Origin: Acidobacteriota bacterium
GTDB taxonomy: Bacteria; Acidobacteriota; Terriglobia; Acidiferrales; UBA7541
Direction of reading: 5' to 3'
Assembly (NCBI GenBank): GCA_013289855.1
Contig: JABCZD010000006.1
Span: 124,001 to 188,000, forward strand
Length of the DNA stretch: 64,000 bases
Below the pieces are notes generated by a model, which was not told the DNA's origin, did no database searches, and worked only from the letters and a program-made list of their open reading frames with translations. This document shows, one piece after another, positions 42,904 through 54,131 of the stretch. The position numbers and the translations under genes are program-made. How positions within the stretch are numbered: the stretch's first letter is position 1; each line of letters starts with the position of its first letter.

Positions 42904-43871
42904 GAGAGCGGCTCAAAGACCACGATAGGTTGGTAGGTTCGCGGCACCACCGCCTCAGCAATGGCGATTAGCTTTTGTTGACCAAATACGCGCAGCCGCG
43001 GCGGCTTGGGTTCTCCGCCGTCGAGTTCGCCGGTAGCACCCGGTGGGAGGTCCGCCCGGCCGGGCATCAACTGCGAAACGGTGATATTAAATTTAGAGCC
43101 GTGGCGCACTCGTTTCTCGACCACGGGAAGAACATCGATGCGTGGAAAATTCGGCAGCAGCGCCTCCAGTGGAATCAGGCAACTCGCGAACTTTCCGGCC
43201 TTGTTAGCTTCCGCAAGTTCTTCCAGCTTGATGGCTTGCTCCATGGAAAATTCTCCGACCGCCGTGCGCTTGATTTCCGCCAGGTGCGCGCCGCAACCCA
43301 GCCGCTGCCCCATCTCGTGCGCTAGTGAGCGAATATACGTCCCGGATGAACATTCGATCACAAAGCGCGCCAGATTTCCCTCGATGCCAACCAGGCGATA
43401 TTCGAAAAGCTCCACCTCGACCGCCTTAAGCTCCACCGGTTCTTTTTTTCGCGCGAATTCGTACGCCGGGCGGCCGTGTACTTTTTTTGCAGAGAACGCC
43501 GGCGGCATTTGCTCGAAGCGCCCAACGCGTTCGGCGGCGAGTTTTTCAAGCGTGGCGGCATCCAAGGTGACTGGTGCGTCCGGGCCTTGCGCTTCGCCGT
43601 CAGAATCGTAGGAGTCGGTCGCAAATCCAAACCGGAACGCGGCGGTGTAGCGCTTGCGGCGCCCATTGTAGAACTGCACCAGTCGCGTGGCACGGCCAAG
43701 CAGCAGCACCAGAACTCCCGTGGCCAGCGGATCGAGCGTGCCAAGATGCCCGATCTGACGCATTCCGGCGAGATGTCGCACAGCATCCACCACATCGTGC
43801 GATGTTTTGCCTTGCGGTTTGTCGATCACGAGCGCGCCGTCAAAAGGCGCGGGTTGCGGCTGGCGTGGCAT
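42900..43871 (-). CDS. truB: tRNA pseudouridine(55) synthase TruB
   Basis: A 323-residue TruB, which makes pseudouridine 55 in the T-loop of tRNAs. Landmarks are IDKPQGKTSHDVVDAVR, GHLGTLDPLATGVL with catalytic Asp, SGTYIRSLAHEMG and the C-terminal PUA-like region. It is somewhat longer than E. coli TruB (314). Its position downstream of rbfA in the rimP-nusA-infB-rbfA-truB cluster is canonical. The start ATG 43871 is clear. Confidence 0.96.
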   Translation of the reverse strand: MPRQPQPAPFDGALVIDKPQGKTSHDVVDAVRHLAGMRQIGHLGTLDPLATGVLVLLLGRATRLVQFYNGRRKRYTAAFRFGFATDSYDSDGEAQGPDAPVTLDAATLEKLAAERVGRFEQMPPAFSAKKVHGRPAYEFARKKEPVELKAVEVELFEYRLVGIEGNLARFVIECSSGTYIRSLAHEMGQRLGCGAHLAEIKRTAVGEFSMEQAIKLEELAEANKAGKFASCLIPLEALLPNFPRIDVLPVVEKRVRHGSKFNITVSQLMPGRADLPPGATGELDGGEPKPPRLRVFGQQKLIAIAEAVVPRTYQPIVVFEPLS

Positions 43872-44036
43872 AGTTTTTAATTCTGAATCTCGCCTAACAC
43901 TTTTCGCTGCTGTACTTCGTCGTTATCGTTCGCGGATTTATTGCCAAGACCAAGTGTTCGGTTCCGCGGCGTCGTCAATCTTGTTCACCCTGACGACAGG
44001 AGGAGCTATGCGCCTCACTACCGCTACGTCTACGTA

Positions 44037-44098
44037 TTGTGGGTCGGAGCATCAGCTCCGACATTCAGTGCTTGGCTACCAATGGGCTCTAGCCCCTG
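44037..44098 (+). repeat. 62-bp two-hairpin repeat, copy 2
   Basis: Contains GTCGGAGC-ATCA-GCTCCGAC (44043-44062) and GGGCT-CT-AGCCC, with the same TGCTTGGC..ACCAATG linker as copy 1 (10915-10976), which is in the opposite orientation. It lies in the 243-bp gap between truB and rbfA. Confidence 0.85.
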
Positions 44099-44114
44099 AA
44101 GAACCGACGCGCCC

Positions 44115-44486
44115 TCACGGCGCCGCAGGCTTGTCTTTCTTCATGTCCCGCAAAAGCTGCTCAATCCGCTCGGTGTATTCCTGCGAGTGATCGAGAATAA
44201 AGTGCAACTCAGGAAGCCGCCGCAACTGCAGCCGCTCGATAATCTCGCTGCGAATGTATCCCGCGGCATGCTCCAGCGCCTTGATCGCGTCGCGCTGCTC
44301 TTTGGCGTCGCCGTCGCGCATGTTGATAAACACGCGTGCATGCTTCATGTCGGATTGCACACGCACTTCACTGACCACCACGTTGCCCTCCAGGCGCGGG
44401 TCTTTTAGCTCGCCTGCAAGCATCGAGTTGATTTCGTGGGCGATCTCTTCGCCCACGCGTTCATGACGGTGATTGGTTGGACTCAT
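44115..44486 (-). CDS. rbfA: 30S ribosome-binding factor RbfA
   Basis: A 123-residue RbfA, a KH-fold factor needed for late 30S subunit maturation and cold adaptation. The conserved blocks are RHERVGEEIAHEINSMLAGELKDPRL, VVVSEVRVQSDMKHARVFINM and LRRLPELHFILDHSQEYTERIEQLL. The length is typical (about 115-133). It is followed by a 243-bp gap that contains a repeat element before truB, an unusually long interruption for this otherwise compact cluster. The start ATG 44486 is clear. Confidence 0.95.
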   Translation of the reverse strand: MSPTNHRHERVGEEIAHEINSMLAGELKDPRLEGNVVVSEVRVQSDMKHARVFINMRDGDAKEQRDAIKALEHAAGYIRSEIIERLQLRRLPELHFILDHSQEYTERIEQLLRDMKKDKPAAP

Positions 44487-44620
44487 CGGCGTCCCCGACT
44501 GCTGAATAACAAATATTGCATTAATTATGATGCTGCCCCGCGCCGCAAAAGCTGCGTCAAAAGAATCACCGCGACAATGGAATCTCGGCTCGCTACCGCC
44601 TATTTGCTAACGCCGGAAGT

Positions 44621-44917
44621 CTAAATAATTTCAACGTTCTGATTGATCAGCGTCGAACCCAGCATCCGATCCGCGGCATCCAGCACTTTATCGAGCATTT
44701 CCTTCACGTGCTTTTCTTCATTCGACAGCGTCACGATGCCCACCACCGAACGCTGCCACACATCGTGATGCTCCAGCTCCGCTACCGCCACGTTGAATTC
44801 CCGCCGCAGCTTGTCTTTCAGGCTGCGCAACACCTGGCGCTTGTCTTTGAGCGATTGCGCGTCGGCAATATGCAATTCGAGAGTGAGCAAACCGACGGGC
44901 ATGAGCGGCTCGGGCAA
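44621..44917 (-). CDS. DUF503 (YlxP-like) protein
   Basis: A 98-residue protein of the DUF503/YlxP family: VGLLTLELHIADAQSLKDKRQVLRSLKDKLRREFNVAVAELEHHDVWQRSVVGIVTLSN. It is commonly found between infB and rbfA, as here. The family is a small ferredoxin-like fold of unknown function, suspected to act in ribosome assembly. The GTG/ATG start at 44917 gives MPEPLMPVGLL; the conserved part begins near the second Met. Confidence 0.93.
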   Translation of the reverse strand: MPEPLMPVGLLTLELHIADAQSLKDKRQVLRSLKDKLRREFNVAVAELEHHDVWQRSVVGIVTLSNEEKHVKEMLDKVLDAADRMLGSTLINQNVEII

Positions 44918-45002
44918 CGGCGGCTGCGCATGTTAGCACAACCGCGTTAGATTCCAGTTTTTGTAAGGCCTCGGGTAGTTTCCGTTCGCCGTTATTTTCT
45001 AA

Positions 45003-48086
<3,084 letters not shown>

Positions 48087-48291
48087 TGAATCCTATTGAC
48101 CGCCTCGCGGTCATCTTCTTGCCCACCCGATGCGCGCTCTAACTTTCGCGACCCGGTCAATTCCAACTCGTTGCTTCCCACTTCCCAACTCGTTCCGCTG
48201 AAGTTCCCTAGCGGGTGCTTCGTTGTGACGGTCATCCGGCAAGCCCGCTGCGTTGGGGTGACCTTTCGACCGCGCCGTACGCGCCGCACTT

Positions 48292-49929
48292 CTACGGTTC
48301 CGTGGGTTCCTTACTTTCCTGCTGGTCGGGATCGGCCTGCTGCGCGGCATGCTCACGTGCCGTGGGCTCGTGTTCATCACCAGCAGCATGCTCGACTGGG
48401 GTCTCTTCCGGCGCGCCTGCACTTCCGGAATTGTCTGCGGCGTTGTCCGCGGCGTTCTCGCCCGCGACCGTCTCGTCCTGCGCCTGCACCTCGTCGCCGC
48501 TCTGCGCCGCATCCGCAGGCGCGGTTTCGCCGGACTCAGCATCACCGGCATCCGCAACTTCGCTCTCAACACCCTCGGCCGTTTCCGACTCTGCCTGCGC
48601 TTCGGCGCCTTCCGCCAACTCGTCCGTGTTTTCCGCCACCTCTGTAGTCGCCGCAGCGGCCGCCTCGCCGCCGCCTTCGTAAAAGCGATTCACGGCCTGA
48701 TAAATCTTGTCCACCATCTTTTCGCCGATGCCCGGAATCTCCATCAACTGCTCCGGCGTCATCCCCGCCAGCTGTTCCACGTTGGTAATTCCCGCGGCTT
48801 CCACCTTCTCAATCGTCTTGGGTCCAACCCCCGCCAGCGCCGTCAGCGGCGTGGTCGGCGCGGTCAACGCGGTCATCTGTTCTTCAATCTCGCGCCGCTT
48901 CTCTTCTTCGCTCTTAATATCAATGTCCCAGCCGATCAACTTGCTGGCCAACCGCACGTTCTGGCCCTTCTTGCCAATCGCCAGCGACAGTTGCGAATCC
49001 TCCACAATCACTTCCAGCTTGCGCAACTCCGGATTCACAATTTGCACGCGCGTAACTTTTGCCGGGCTCAGCGCCTTCTGCGCAAACGCCACCGTCTCTT
49101 CGCTGAACGGGATAATGTCGATCTTCTCGCCGCGCAATTCTCGAATAATGGACTGCACGCGCATGCCCTTCATTCCCACGCACGCGCCCACGGGATCCAC
49201 ATCCTTGTCGCGGCTGGCCACGGCCACTTTCGTCCGCTCGCCAGCTTCCCGCGCCGCAAAGCGAATCTGCACCGTGCCGTCGTAAATTTCCGGCACTTCC
49301 ATCTCAAACAGCCGCTGTACCAAACTCGCGTCCGCGCGGGACACGATCACCTGGGGGCCCTTCGCCGCGCGGTCCACCATCTTGATGACCACGCGCAACC
49401 GCTCGCCAATGTTGTACGTTTCCAGCTTGGACTGCTCGCGCTTCGGCAGCCGCGCTTCCGTCCGCCCCATATCCACAATCAGGTCCGGCCCTTCGGCCCG
49501 CTTCACAATCACCGTAACCAGCTCGCCCACGCGCCCGTTGTACTCGTTAAAAATCGTGTCGCGCTCCGCCTCGCGCACCTTCTGCAAAATCACTTGCTTC
49601 GCAGTTTGCGCCGCGATGCGCCCCAACACGTCGGTCGGCTTGTTCGTCAGAATCTCCGTCCCCACCGCTGCCTCGGGATTCTTCTTCCGCGCGTCCTCGA
49701 CGCTAATCTCCTTCAGCGGATCGGCAACCTCTTCCACCACCGTCATCACCGAAAACACGTCCACTTGCCCGGTCTCGGAGTTAAACTTCCCGCGCAGGTC
49801 CTCTTCCGTCTTGTAATACTTCCGCGCCGCCACGCACATCGCATCTTCGATCGCCGACACCACCACCGCCGGCTCGATATGCTTCTCGCGGCTTAGCATT
49901 TCAATCTGTTGATAGAGCAAATTCGCCAT
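48292..49929 (-). CDS. nusA: Transcription termination/antitermination protein NusA
   Basis: A 545-residue NusA, which binds RNA polymerase and controls pausing, termination and antitermination. It shows the N-terminal domain (LLYQQIEMLSREKHIEPAVVVSAIEDAM), the S1 domain around VGELVTVIVKRAEGPDLIVDMGRTEARLPKREQ, two KH domains (DPVGACVGMKGMRVQSIIRELRGEKIDII, SLAIGKKGQNVRLASKLIGWDIDI), a helix-hairpin-helix (LAGVGPKTIEKVEAAGI, MEIPGIGEKMVDKI) and a highly acidic C-terminal tail of about 110 residues. The tail is longer than in E. coli. ATG 49929 is the start. Confidence 0.96.
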   Translation of the reverse strand: MANLLYQQIEMLSREKHIEPAVVVSAIEDAMCVAARKYYKTEEDLRGKFNSETGQVDVFSVMTVVEEVADPLKEISVEDARKKNPEAAVGTEILTNKPTDVLGRIAAQTAKQVILQKVREAERDTIFNEYNGRVGELVTVIVKRAEGPDLIVDMGRTEARLPKREQSKLETYNIGERLRVVIKMVDRAAKGPQVIVSRADASLVQRLFEMEVPEIYDGTVQIRFAAREAGERTKVAVASRDKDVDPVGACVGMKGMRVQSIIRELRGEKIDIIPFSEETVAFAQKALSPAKVTRVQIVNPELRKLEVIVEDSQLSLAIGKKGQNVRLASKLIGWDIDIKSEEEKRREIEEQMTALTAPTTPLTALAGVGPKTIEKVEAAGITNVEQLAGMTPEQLMEIPGIGEKMVDKIYQAVNRFYEGGGEAAAAATTEVAENTDELAEGAEAQAESETAEGVESEVADAGDAESGETAPADAAQSGDEVQAQDETVAGENAADNAADNSGSAGAPEETPVEHAAGDEHEPTAREHAAQQADPDQQESKEPTEP

Positions 49930-49967
49930 GTGATCCCTAAATCCCCGTCATCTTTGAGTGCTGCGTG

Positions 49968-49989
49968 GCACAGCCAATCTTGGCTGTGC
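49968..49989. repeat. Hairpin GCACAGCCA-ATCT-TGGCTGTGC
   Basis: Perfect 9-bp arms with a 4-base loop in the rimP-nusA gap. Same core as 41926-41945. It does not prevent the two genes from being co-transcribed, as no T-run follows on the minus strand. Confidence 0.75.
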
Positions 49990-50025
49990 GCCTTTATCCC
50001 ACCTGCAAACTCAAACCAAGCTCAA

Positions 50026-50607
50026 TTAAAACTCCACCACCAGATTCGCCTTCCGAATCATCTGCAAGGGAAGCTCCACCGTCCGCCCCTCCTTGCCCTT
50101 CAGCGTCATGCGGACGTTGCCCTCGGCAAACCCCGCCAGCCGCCCTTCAAAAAACTTGGCCTCGCCCACCGGCTCGCTGGTCGTGATCTTCGCCAGCCGT
50201 CCCACAAACCGCGTAAAGTGCTCCGGTTTGGTCAAAGCCCGGTCCATCCCCGGCGAACTAACTTCCAGCGTGTATCCCGCCGCTCCCGGAATCAGCTCCT
50301 CCACATCCAGAATCACGCTCAACTGCTGGCTAACCCGTTCGCAATCCGTGTGGCTAATCTTCGCATAAGCCGGTTTCGCGGCCGTCGCACTTGCCTGAAT
50401 CGACCCGCCTTCCAGCGCTTCTGAGCCATCCAGTTCGGCGCTATCTCCATTATTATCAGCGCCAAAATCGGTCACCGCGTCCGGCACCCGATCGATATAC
50501 ACCCGCAGAAACCGTTCCCGTCCCACTTTCCATTCGACGTCAACGATTTCCAGCCCTTCCGAACGCGCTACCCGTTCGGCGGCTTCCCGAATTTTCTCGA
50601 GAACCAC
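50026..50607 (-). CDS. rimP: Ribosome maturation factor RimP
   Basis: A 193-residue RimP needed for 30S assembly. The N-terminal domain (IREAAERVARSEGLEIVDVEWKVGRERFLRVYIDR) and the core (ISHTDCERVSQQLSVILDVEELIPGAAGYTLEVSSPGMDRALTKPEHFTRFVG) are clear, with an SH3-like C-terminal part. Between the two lies an extra low-complexity insert (ADNNGDSAELDGSEALEGGSIQASATAA) that makes it longer than usual (about 150-160). It starts at GTG 50607 with GGGGAG upstream. It heads the nusA-infB cluster and is preceded by a terminator-like hairpin in its leader. Confidence 0.93.
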   Translation of the reverse strand: MVLEKIREAAERVARSEGLEIVDVEWKVGRERFLRVYIDRVPDAVTDFGADNNGDSAELDGSEALEGGSIQASATAAKPAYAKISHTDCERVSQQLSVILDVEELIPGAAGYTLEVSSPGMDRALTKPEHFTRFVGRLAKITTSEPVGEAKFFEGRLAGFAEGNVRMTLKGKEGRTVELPLQMIRKANLVVEF

Positions 50608-50657
50608 GCAGGGACTCCCCGACCTTCACCCATCCGGCGTGCACTGCAACCGGCGGC

Positions 50658-50683
50658 AACAAAAAAGTGGGCTTGCGCCCACT
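50658..50683 (-). terminator. Rho-independent terminator/attenuator in the rimP leader
   Basis: On the minus strand, AGTGGGC-GCAA-GCCCACT (50683-50666) is followed by a T-run (50666-50658). It lies downstream of the candidate promoter at 50715-50743 and about 55 bases before the rimP start, so it is inside the leader, consistent with transcription attenuation; rimP leader elements of this kind are known in other bacteria. Confidence 0.7.
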
Positions 50684-50714
50684 CACCGTGCGACCCGCTT
50701 CAGAGCGAAAATAG

Positions 50715-50743
50715 AGTATATTCCCGCTACACGGCAAAAGCAA
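50715..50743 (-). promoter_or_regulatory. Candidate rimP-operon promoter
   Basis: On the minus strand, TTGCTT (50743-50738) and TATACT (50720-50715) are separated by 17 bases. The predicted transcript starts near 50708 and runs into the leader hairpin at 50666-50683. The -35 box is weak, the -10 good. Confidence 0.5.
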
Positions 50744-50821
50744 GATACGGTGCGCGCCTAAACATACCGCGTTCTCCCGCCGGACGGAGAATATAACAGT
50801 CGAACCCGCCCCGAACGCCAA

Positions 50822-51841
50822 CTACTTCGACGGCTTATCATTCTCGACGACTGTTCCGTATCCCCGATCGCCCCCTCGCTCATGCGCGCGGGCAACGATA
50901 CCCGCGAAAGCGTGTCTGTATTCCGGATAGGCATTGGAAAACGCCGTGATTAGTTCATGGTTCTTCTGGTCCGCACCTTTGTCATCCGTCCACGGCCCGA
51001 TTTGCTGGTCGATCATCAGGTAGATGTCTTGGCCTACGCCGATGGGCCCAACGTTTAGAACCGAAAAGGATTGGCCAAGCTTCCAATCAAACGGTGGTTG
51101 CCCGGTGAGTCCCGGGGGCGGTTTCAAATTTTCAAATCGCTTTTGAATTTCAGGCTGTATCCCAAGTTGAAGAAAAGGACCTCTCGCCGCCATCTGGAGC
51201 GCCGCGGCATAAAGGATAAATCCGTTAAAATTATGATTCTCCTGCAGCTCCGATTCAGCCATGCGTTGCAAGTCCTCGGCGGTCTCGTCCACAATCGTTG
51301 TGGCCTGCGCTTGGCTATACTCCACACGCCACTGGCCCGCCTCCGGCATCAACCAAAGAACAAATGTCCACGTGTTGTTAAGCGCTTGAGCTTCCAACAC
51401 GACGTAAGCTTGGGCCGGACCAGGCTTGGTGTTGACCGCGACCCAAGCCTCTGGCTTCGAGAGGTTCCCACATACGACGCGTTGCGCCTGGGCGCCTCCC
51501 GTCACCTGTGCGAGATAGGTGTGTACGACGCGTAAGTCCTTGAAAGGCCCCATTTGTTGAACGCCTTTGAACATCACCACAAATTTCTCTGCGCTGACCC
51601 CTTCCTTGGCTTCAGCTGTGAAATTTGAATACGCGGTCTCTGGGTTCGGTCCCAGCGCCTCTCGTACAAAAGAGGTCGCGACCATGTCCGTTATCGCATG
51701 GTCGTGTGCTGAAATTTGATCGTCGGTGCCGCAGCTCGTTGCGAACGGTTGAAACAATTGGTTGCAAGCCGCCAGCAAAGCGCAGTTCAAGGTTAAAAAA
51801 GTCATTAGACTGATCCTCGCCGCGAAAAGGCGCGAATTCAT
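50822..51841 (-). CDS. Hypothetical lipoprotein
   Basis: A 339-residue exported protein. ATG 51841 (MNSRLFAARISLMTFLTLNCALLAAC) gives a signal peptide with lipobox LLAAC, so it is probably a lipoprotein; a GGGGTG sequence precedes it. The frame upstream to 51910 is unconserved. The body is mixed alpha/beta (TAYSNFTAEAKEGVSAEKFVVMFKGVQQMGPFKDLRVVHTYLAQV, WVAVNTKPGPAQAYVVLEAQALNNTWTFVLWLMPEAGQWRVEYSQAQAT) with a DUF3887/NTF2-like look in its first half, which I cannot confirm. No enzyme motif. It precedes rimP on the same strand but is cut off by the leader terminator. Confidence 0.7.
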   Translation of the reverse strand: MNSRLFAARISLMTFLTLNCALLAACNQLFQPFATSCGTDDQISAHDHAITDMVATSFVREALGPNPETAYSNFTAEAKEGVSAEKFVVMFKGVQQMGPFKDLRVVHTYLAQVTGGAQAQRVVCGNLSKPEAWVAVNTKPGPAQAYVVLEAQALNNTWTFVLWLMPEAGQWRVEYSQAQATTIVDETAEDLQRMAESELQENHNFNGFILYAAALQMAARGPFLQLGIQPEIQKRFENLKPPPGLTGQPPFDWKLGQSFSVLNVGPIGVGQDIYLMIDQQIGPWTDDKGADQKNHELITAFSNAYPEYRHAFAGIVARAHERGGDRGYGTVVENDKPSK

Positions 51842-51854
51842 CAAATCACCCCGG

Positions 51855-51871
51855 TGCGATCTAATATCGCA
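51855..51871. promoter_or_regulatory. Palindrome TGCGAT-CTAAT-ATCGCA upstream of lipoprotein gene
   Basis: Perfect 6-bp arms around a 5-base centre, 14 bp upstream of the lipoprotein start; a possible operator or leader hairpin. It is flanked by three tandem copies of GCCCTG (51876-51893). Confidence 0.5.
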
Positions 51872-51940
51872 CTCGCCCTGGCCCTGGCCCTGGCCAGTCG
51901 AATGTAGCAAATAGGCAGCACCGCCAAGGCAGGCCGAGTC

Positions 51941-53716
51941 TTATAACGCTGGCGAATCATCCCCCAGCATCGCCTTCCGCACGATCTTAATCGCCGGAAA
52001 TCCCTGCCGCAGAAAATCATTGTGAAACTTCTCCAGCGAAAACGCCGCGCCCTGTTTCTTCATCACATCCGCCCGCAACTTCAAAATCTCAATCTTCCCC
52101 AGCGTGTAATAAAGATACGTCGCGTCCGACGTCCCGCGCTTCGTCTCAATCAACCCGCTCTCGTGCGTCTGATACCCTTCCTTCACGAAAAAATCCACTC
52201 CCTCCTCAAACGTCATCTTCCCGCGATGCATCTGAATCCCCACGATGGACCGCGCATCGCGCAGCAGCGCATCCTGCAATTGCCCCAGCCGAATCAGCCG
52301 CGCCTGCGCCACGTCGGCCGCGCCAGTCCCCGGCTGCCCGTAACCTTCATCCAGCATCATCTGCTCGCAATAATGCGCCCAGCCCTCGGCATTTGAACTG
52401 GAACCGATCAACTTCCGCACTTTGCTCACCGCCATCGGCGTCCACAAAAATTGGATGTAGTGCCCGGGATAAGCCTCATGCACCGCCGTACTCACGATCG
52501 TGCCGCGATTAAACTCCGCCATCCGCCCGGCAATCTCCTCCGGCGTATCCCCCGGCGCCGGCAGCGTCACATTAAAAAATGCCTCGGTGGCCACCTTCTC
52601 AAACGGCCCCGGCGTATCCATCGACGCCGTCGTCAGCGCCCGCATGAACGGCGGCGTCTCCTGCAGCGTCGGCCGCACCTCCGAAGGAAACGTCACAATA
52701 TGTTTGGTCTGAATGAATGCGATCAAGCTGGCAAACGTGTCGCGGAAACTCTGCAACAGCTGATCCGGCGCCGGATGCGTAGCCCCCAAGTCCTCCAGCA
52801 CCTGCTGCGGCGTCTTGCTCGGGTCCACTTCTTTCGCCAGCTCGTTGAATTTCGCCTGGTTGGCGTGCAGATCGTCGTAAGCAATCTCCAGCAAACGGTC
52901 CAGCGTGGTATCCACCATCTCGTCATACAGCAGCTTTTTTGAAAATGTCTCCGCGCCAAAACGAAAATCTCCGTTCGATCGCGGCAGCAAATCCGTCTTC
53001 AGCCACTTCTCATACTCCTCGAGCGCCGCAATCACCGCTCCATTGGACTTCGCAAAATCCGCCTTCACCCCGGCATCCGTGGCGTGCGCAAACGCCGCCG
53101 GCACATCCTTCTGAAAAAAACTGATAATCCCCGGCAGCTGCTCCAGCGCAACCTCCGTATAAATGTGCGGCGGATTCTTCAGATTCTTCCGCGCCTCGGC
53201 AAACACCGCGGGCATCAACTTTTCCCGCGCCACCACCGAGCGCAGCCGCTCATCCTCCGAAGCAAACTTCCGGCTCATGATCACGTACACACTGTTCGTA
53301 ATCCCGCTCGAATATGTATCCGGATTTTTCTCCCACATCCGCACCGTCTCCAGCATCAGCAAAGTGCCGCGAATGCTGGACAGGATCATCTGCCGGTCCG
53401 CTGCCGCCGTCTCATCAAACCCGCGCGCGTCCACCGCCTGCACCCGTTTTTCAAATGCCCGCAGTGCCGCAATTTCCTGATCCGTCCCCGCCCGCGAGTA
53501 ATCCTCCAGCAGCGCGTCATACCGGTGCAGCCCCGCGCTGGTCCCCGCCGTGGGCGCAAACTTAAAAAACACCTGCTCAAAGTAATCGTCCACCACCACA
53601 TCCCACTTTTCCGACGCCGCCGTCCCCGCCACCGCCGTCCCCTTCACCGCCTGGCCATTCGCGGACCACCCCGTCATCGCCAGCAACCCCACACAAATCC
53701 ATCCCGCCATACGCAT
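51941..53716 (-). CDS. DUF885 family exported peptidase-like protein
   Basis: A 591-residue exported protein of the DUF885 family, related by motif to zinc metallopeptidases. It has a signal peptide (MAGWICVGLLAMTGWSANGQ), an acidic/helical body and the key motif TAVHEAYPGHYIQF with HExxxGH-type zinc ligands, followed by GWAHYCEQMMLDEG, where Glu completes the site. The C terminus LGKIEILKLRADVMKKQG and the FHNDFLRQGFPAI motif are family-typical. ATG 53716 is preceded by GAGGAGAG. The substrate is unknown. Confidence 0.88.
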   Translation of the reverse strand: MRMAGWICVGLLAMTGWSANGQAVKGTAVAGTAASEKWDVVVDDYFEQVFFKFAPTAGTSAGLHRYDALLEDYSRAGTDQEIAALRAFEKRVQAVDARGFDETAAADRQMILSSIRGTLLMLETVRMWEKNPDTYSSGITNSVYVIMSRKFASEDERLRSVVAREKLMPAVFAEARKNLKNPPHIYTEVALEQLPGIISFFQKDVPAAFAHATDAGVKADFAKSNGAVIAALEEYEKWLKTDLLPRSNGDFRFGAETFSKKLLYDEMVDTTLDRLLEIAYDDLHANQAKFNELAKEVDPSKTPQQVLEDLGATHPAPDQLLQSFRDTFASLIAFIQTKHIVTFPSEVRPTLQETPPFMRALTTASMDTPGPFEKVATEAFFNVTLPAPGDTPEEIAGRMAEFNRGTIVSTAVHEAYPGHYIQFLWTPMAVSKVRKLIGSSSNAEGWAHYCEQMMLDEGYGQPGTGAADVAQARLIRLGQLQDALLRDARSIVGIQMHRGKMTFEEGVDFFVKEGYQTHESGLIETKRGTSDATYLYYTLGKIEILKLRADVMKKQGAAFSLEKFHNDFLRQGFPAIKIVRKAMLGDDSPAL

Positions 53717-53795
53717 GATACTCTCCTCGCGCCCCATCTATCTGACGCCGCCAATTGTAAGTGGTAATCCCCCAAACCGCGAACGCGCCTTCCGT

Positions 53796-53818
53796 GTAGC
53801 GCCGGCATCCTGCCGGCG
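53796..53818. repeat. GTAGC-headed palindrome CGCCGGCA-TCC-TGCCGGCG
   Basis: Perfect 8-bp arms preceded by GTAG; in reverse complement this has the GCTAC tail of the family. Near match to 5119-5143. Confidence 0.8.
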
Positions 53819-53861
53819 TCTTTTCGAACAGCGCCCCCAACGAAAAACCCAAATTTTCCCC

Positions 53862-53891
53862 TTGACAACGTCCCATACCCTAACGTACACT
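53862..53891 (+). promoter_or_regulatory. Plus-strand promoter without a gene
   Basis: Perfect TTGACA (53862-53867) and TACACT (53886-53891) at 18-bp spacing. Downstream the sequence carries a leader with a hairpin and a ribosome-binding-site-like AAGGAG (53981-53986), but no plus-strand coding gene follows. Confidence 0.5.
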
Positions 53892-54016
53892 TACCCTTGT
53901 AAGAAACTGCGTCCAACCGACTCAGCCTGCCTTTCCCAAAACGGGAAAACTCCACAAACATTTGCCGAAAATCACCGAGCAAGGAGATAACTATTTTATA
54001 AATGGAGGACTGGCGT

Positions 54017-54085
54017 AACTCCCGCAGAATGAACACTTGCGAAACGATGTGAAAACAAAGGACTTTAACTACCTTTAGAATGACA
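54017..54085 (+). repeat. Repeat with ~50-bp unit, copy B
   Basis: AACTCCCGCAGAATGAACAC (54017-54036) is identical to part of copy A (27586-27646), followed by a variant unit ending AACTACCTTTAGAATGACA. The period is about 50 bp, and a G-run follows at 54102-54110. Confidence 0.7.
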
Positions 54086-54131
54086 TCCTTTCAGTAAACC
54101 CGGGGGGGGGTACGCGCTCGGCGAAACGCCT

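Larger units (their letters stand above)
53717..54131. other. Intergenic region with repeats, promoter-like site and gene-less leader
   Basis: A 415-bp gap between two minus-strand genes (rapZ downstream, DUF885 upstream). It holds a GTAGC palindrome (53796-53818), a good plus-strand promoter (53862-53891), a TTTCCC-AAAA-CGGGAAA hairpin (about 53933-53949), AAGGAG (53981-53986), a second copy of the ~50-bp repeat (54017-54085) and a run of nine G residues. The only plus-strand frame after the leader is 16 codons long (ATG 54002), which I do not call a gene. Confidence 0.6.

Noticed and set aside
48349..49896. 515-codon plus-strand frame opposite nusA
   Set aside because: Shadow of nusA; His/Arg/Leu-rich with no family features.
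54102..54110. Run of nine G residues as a possible quadruplex
   Set aside because: Single run without partner G-tracts nearby; may only mark the end of the repeat element.
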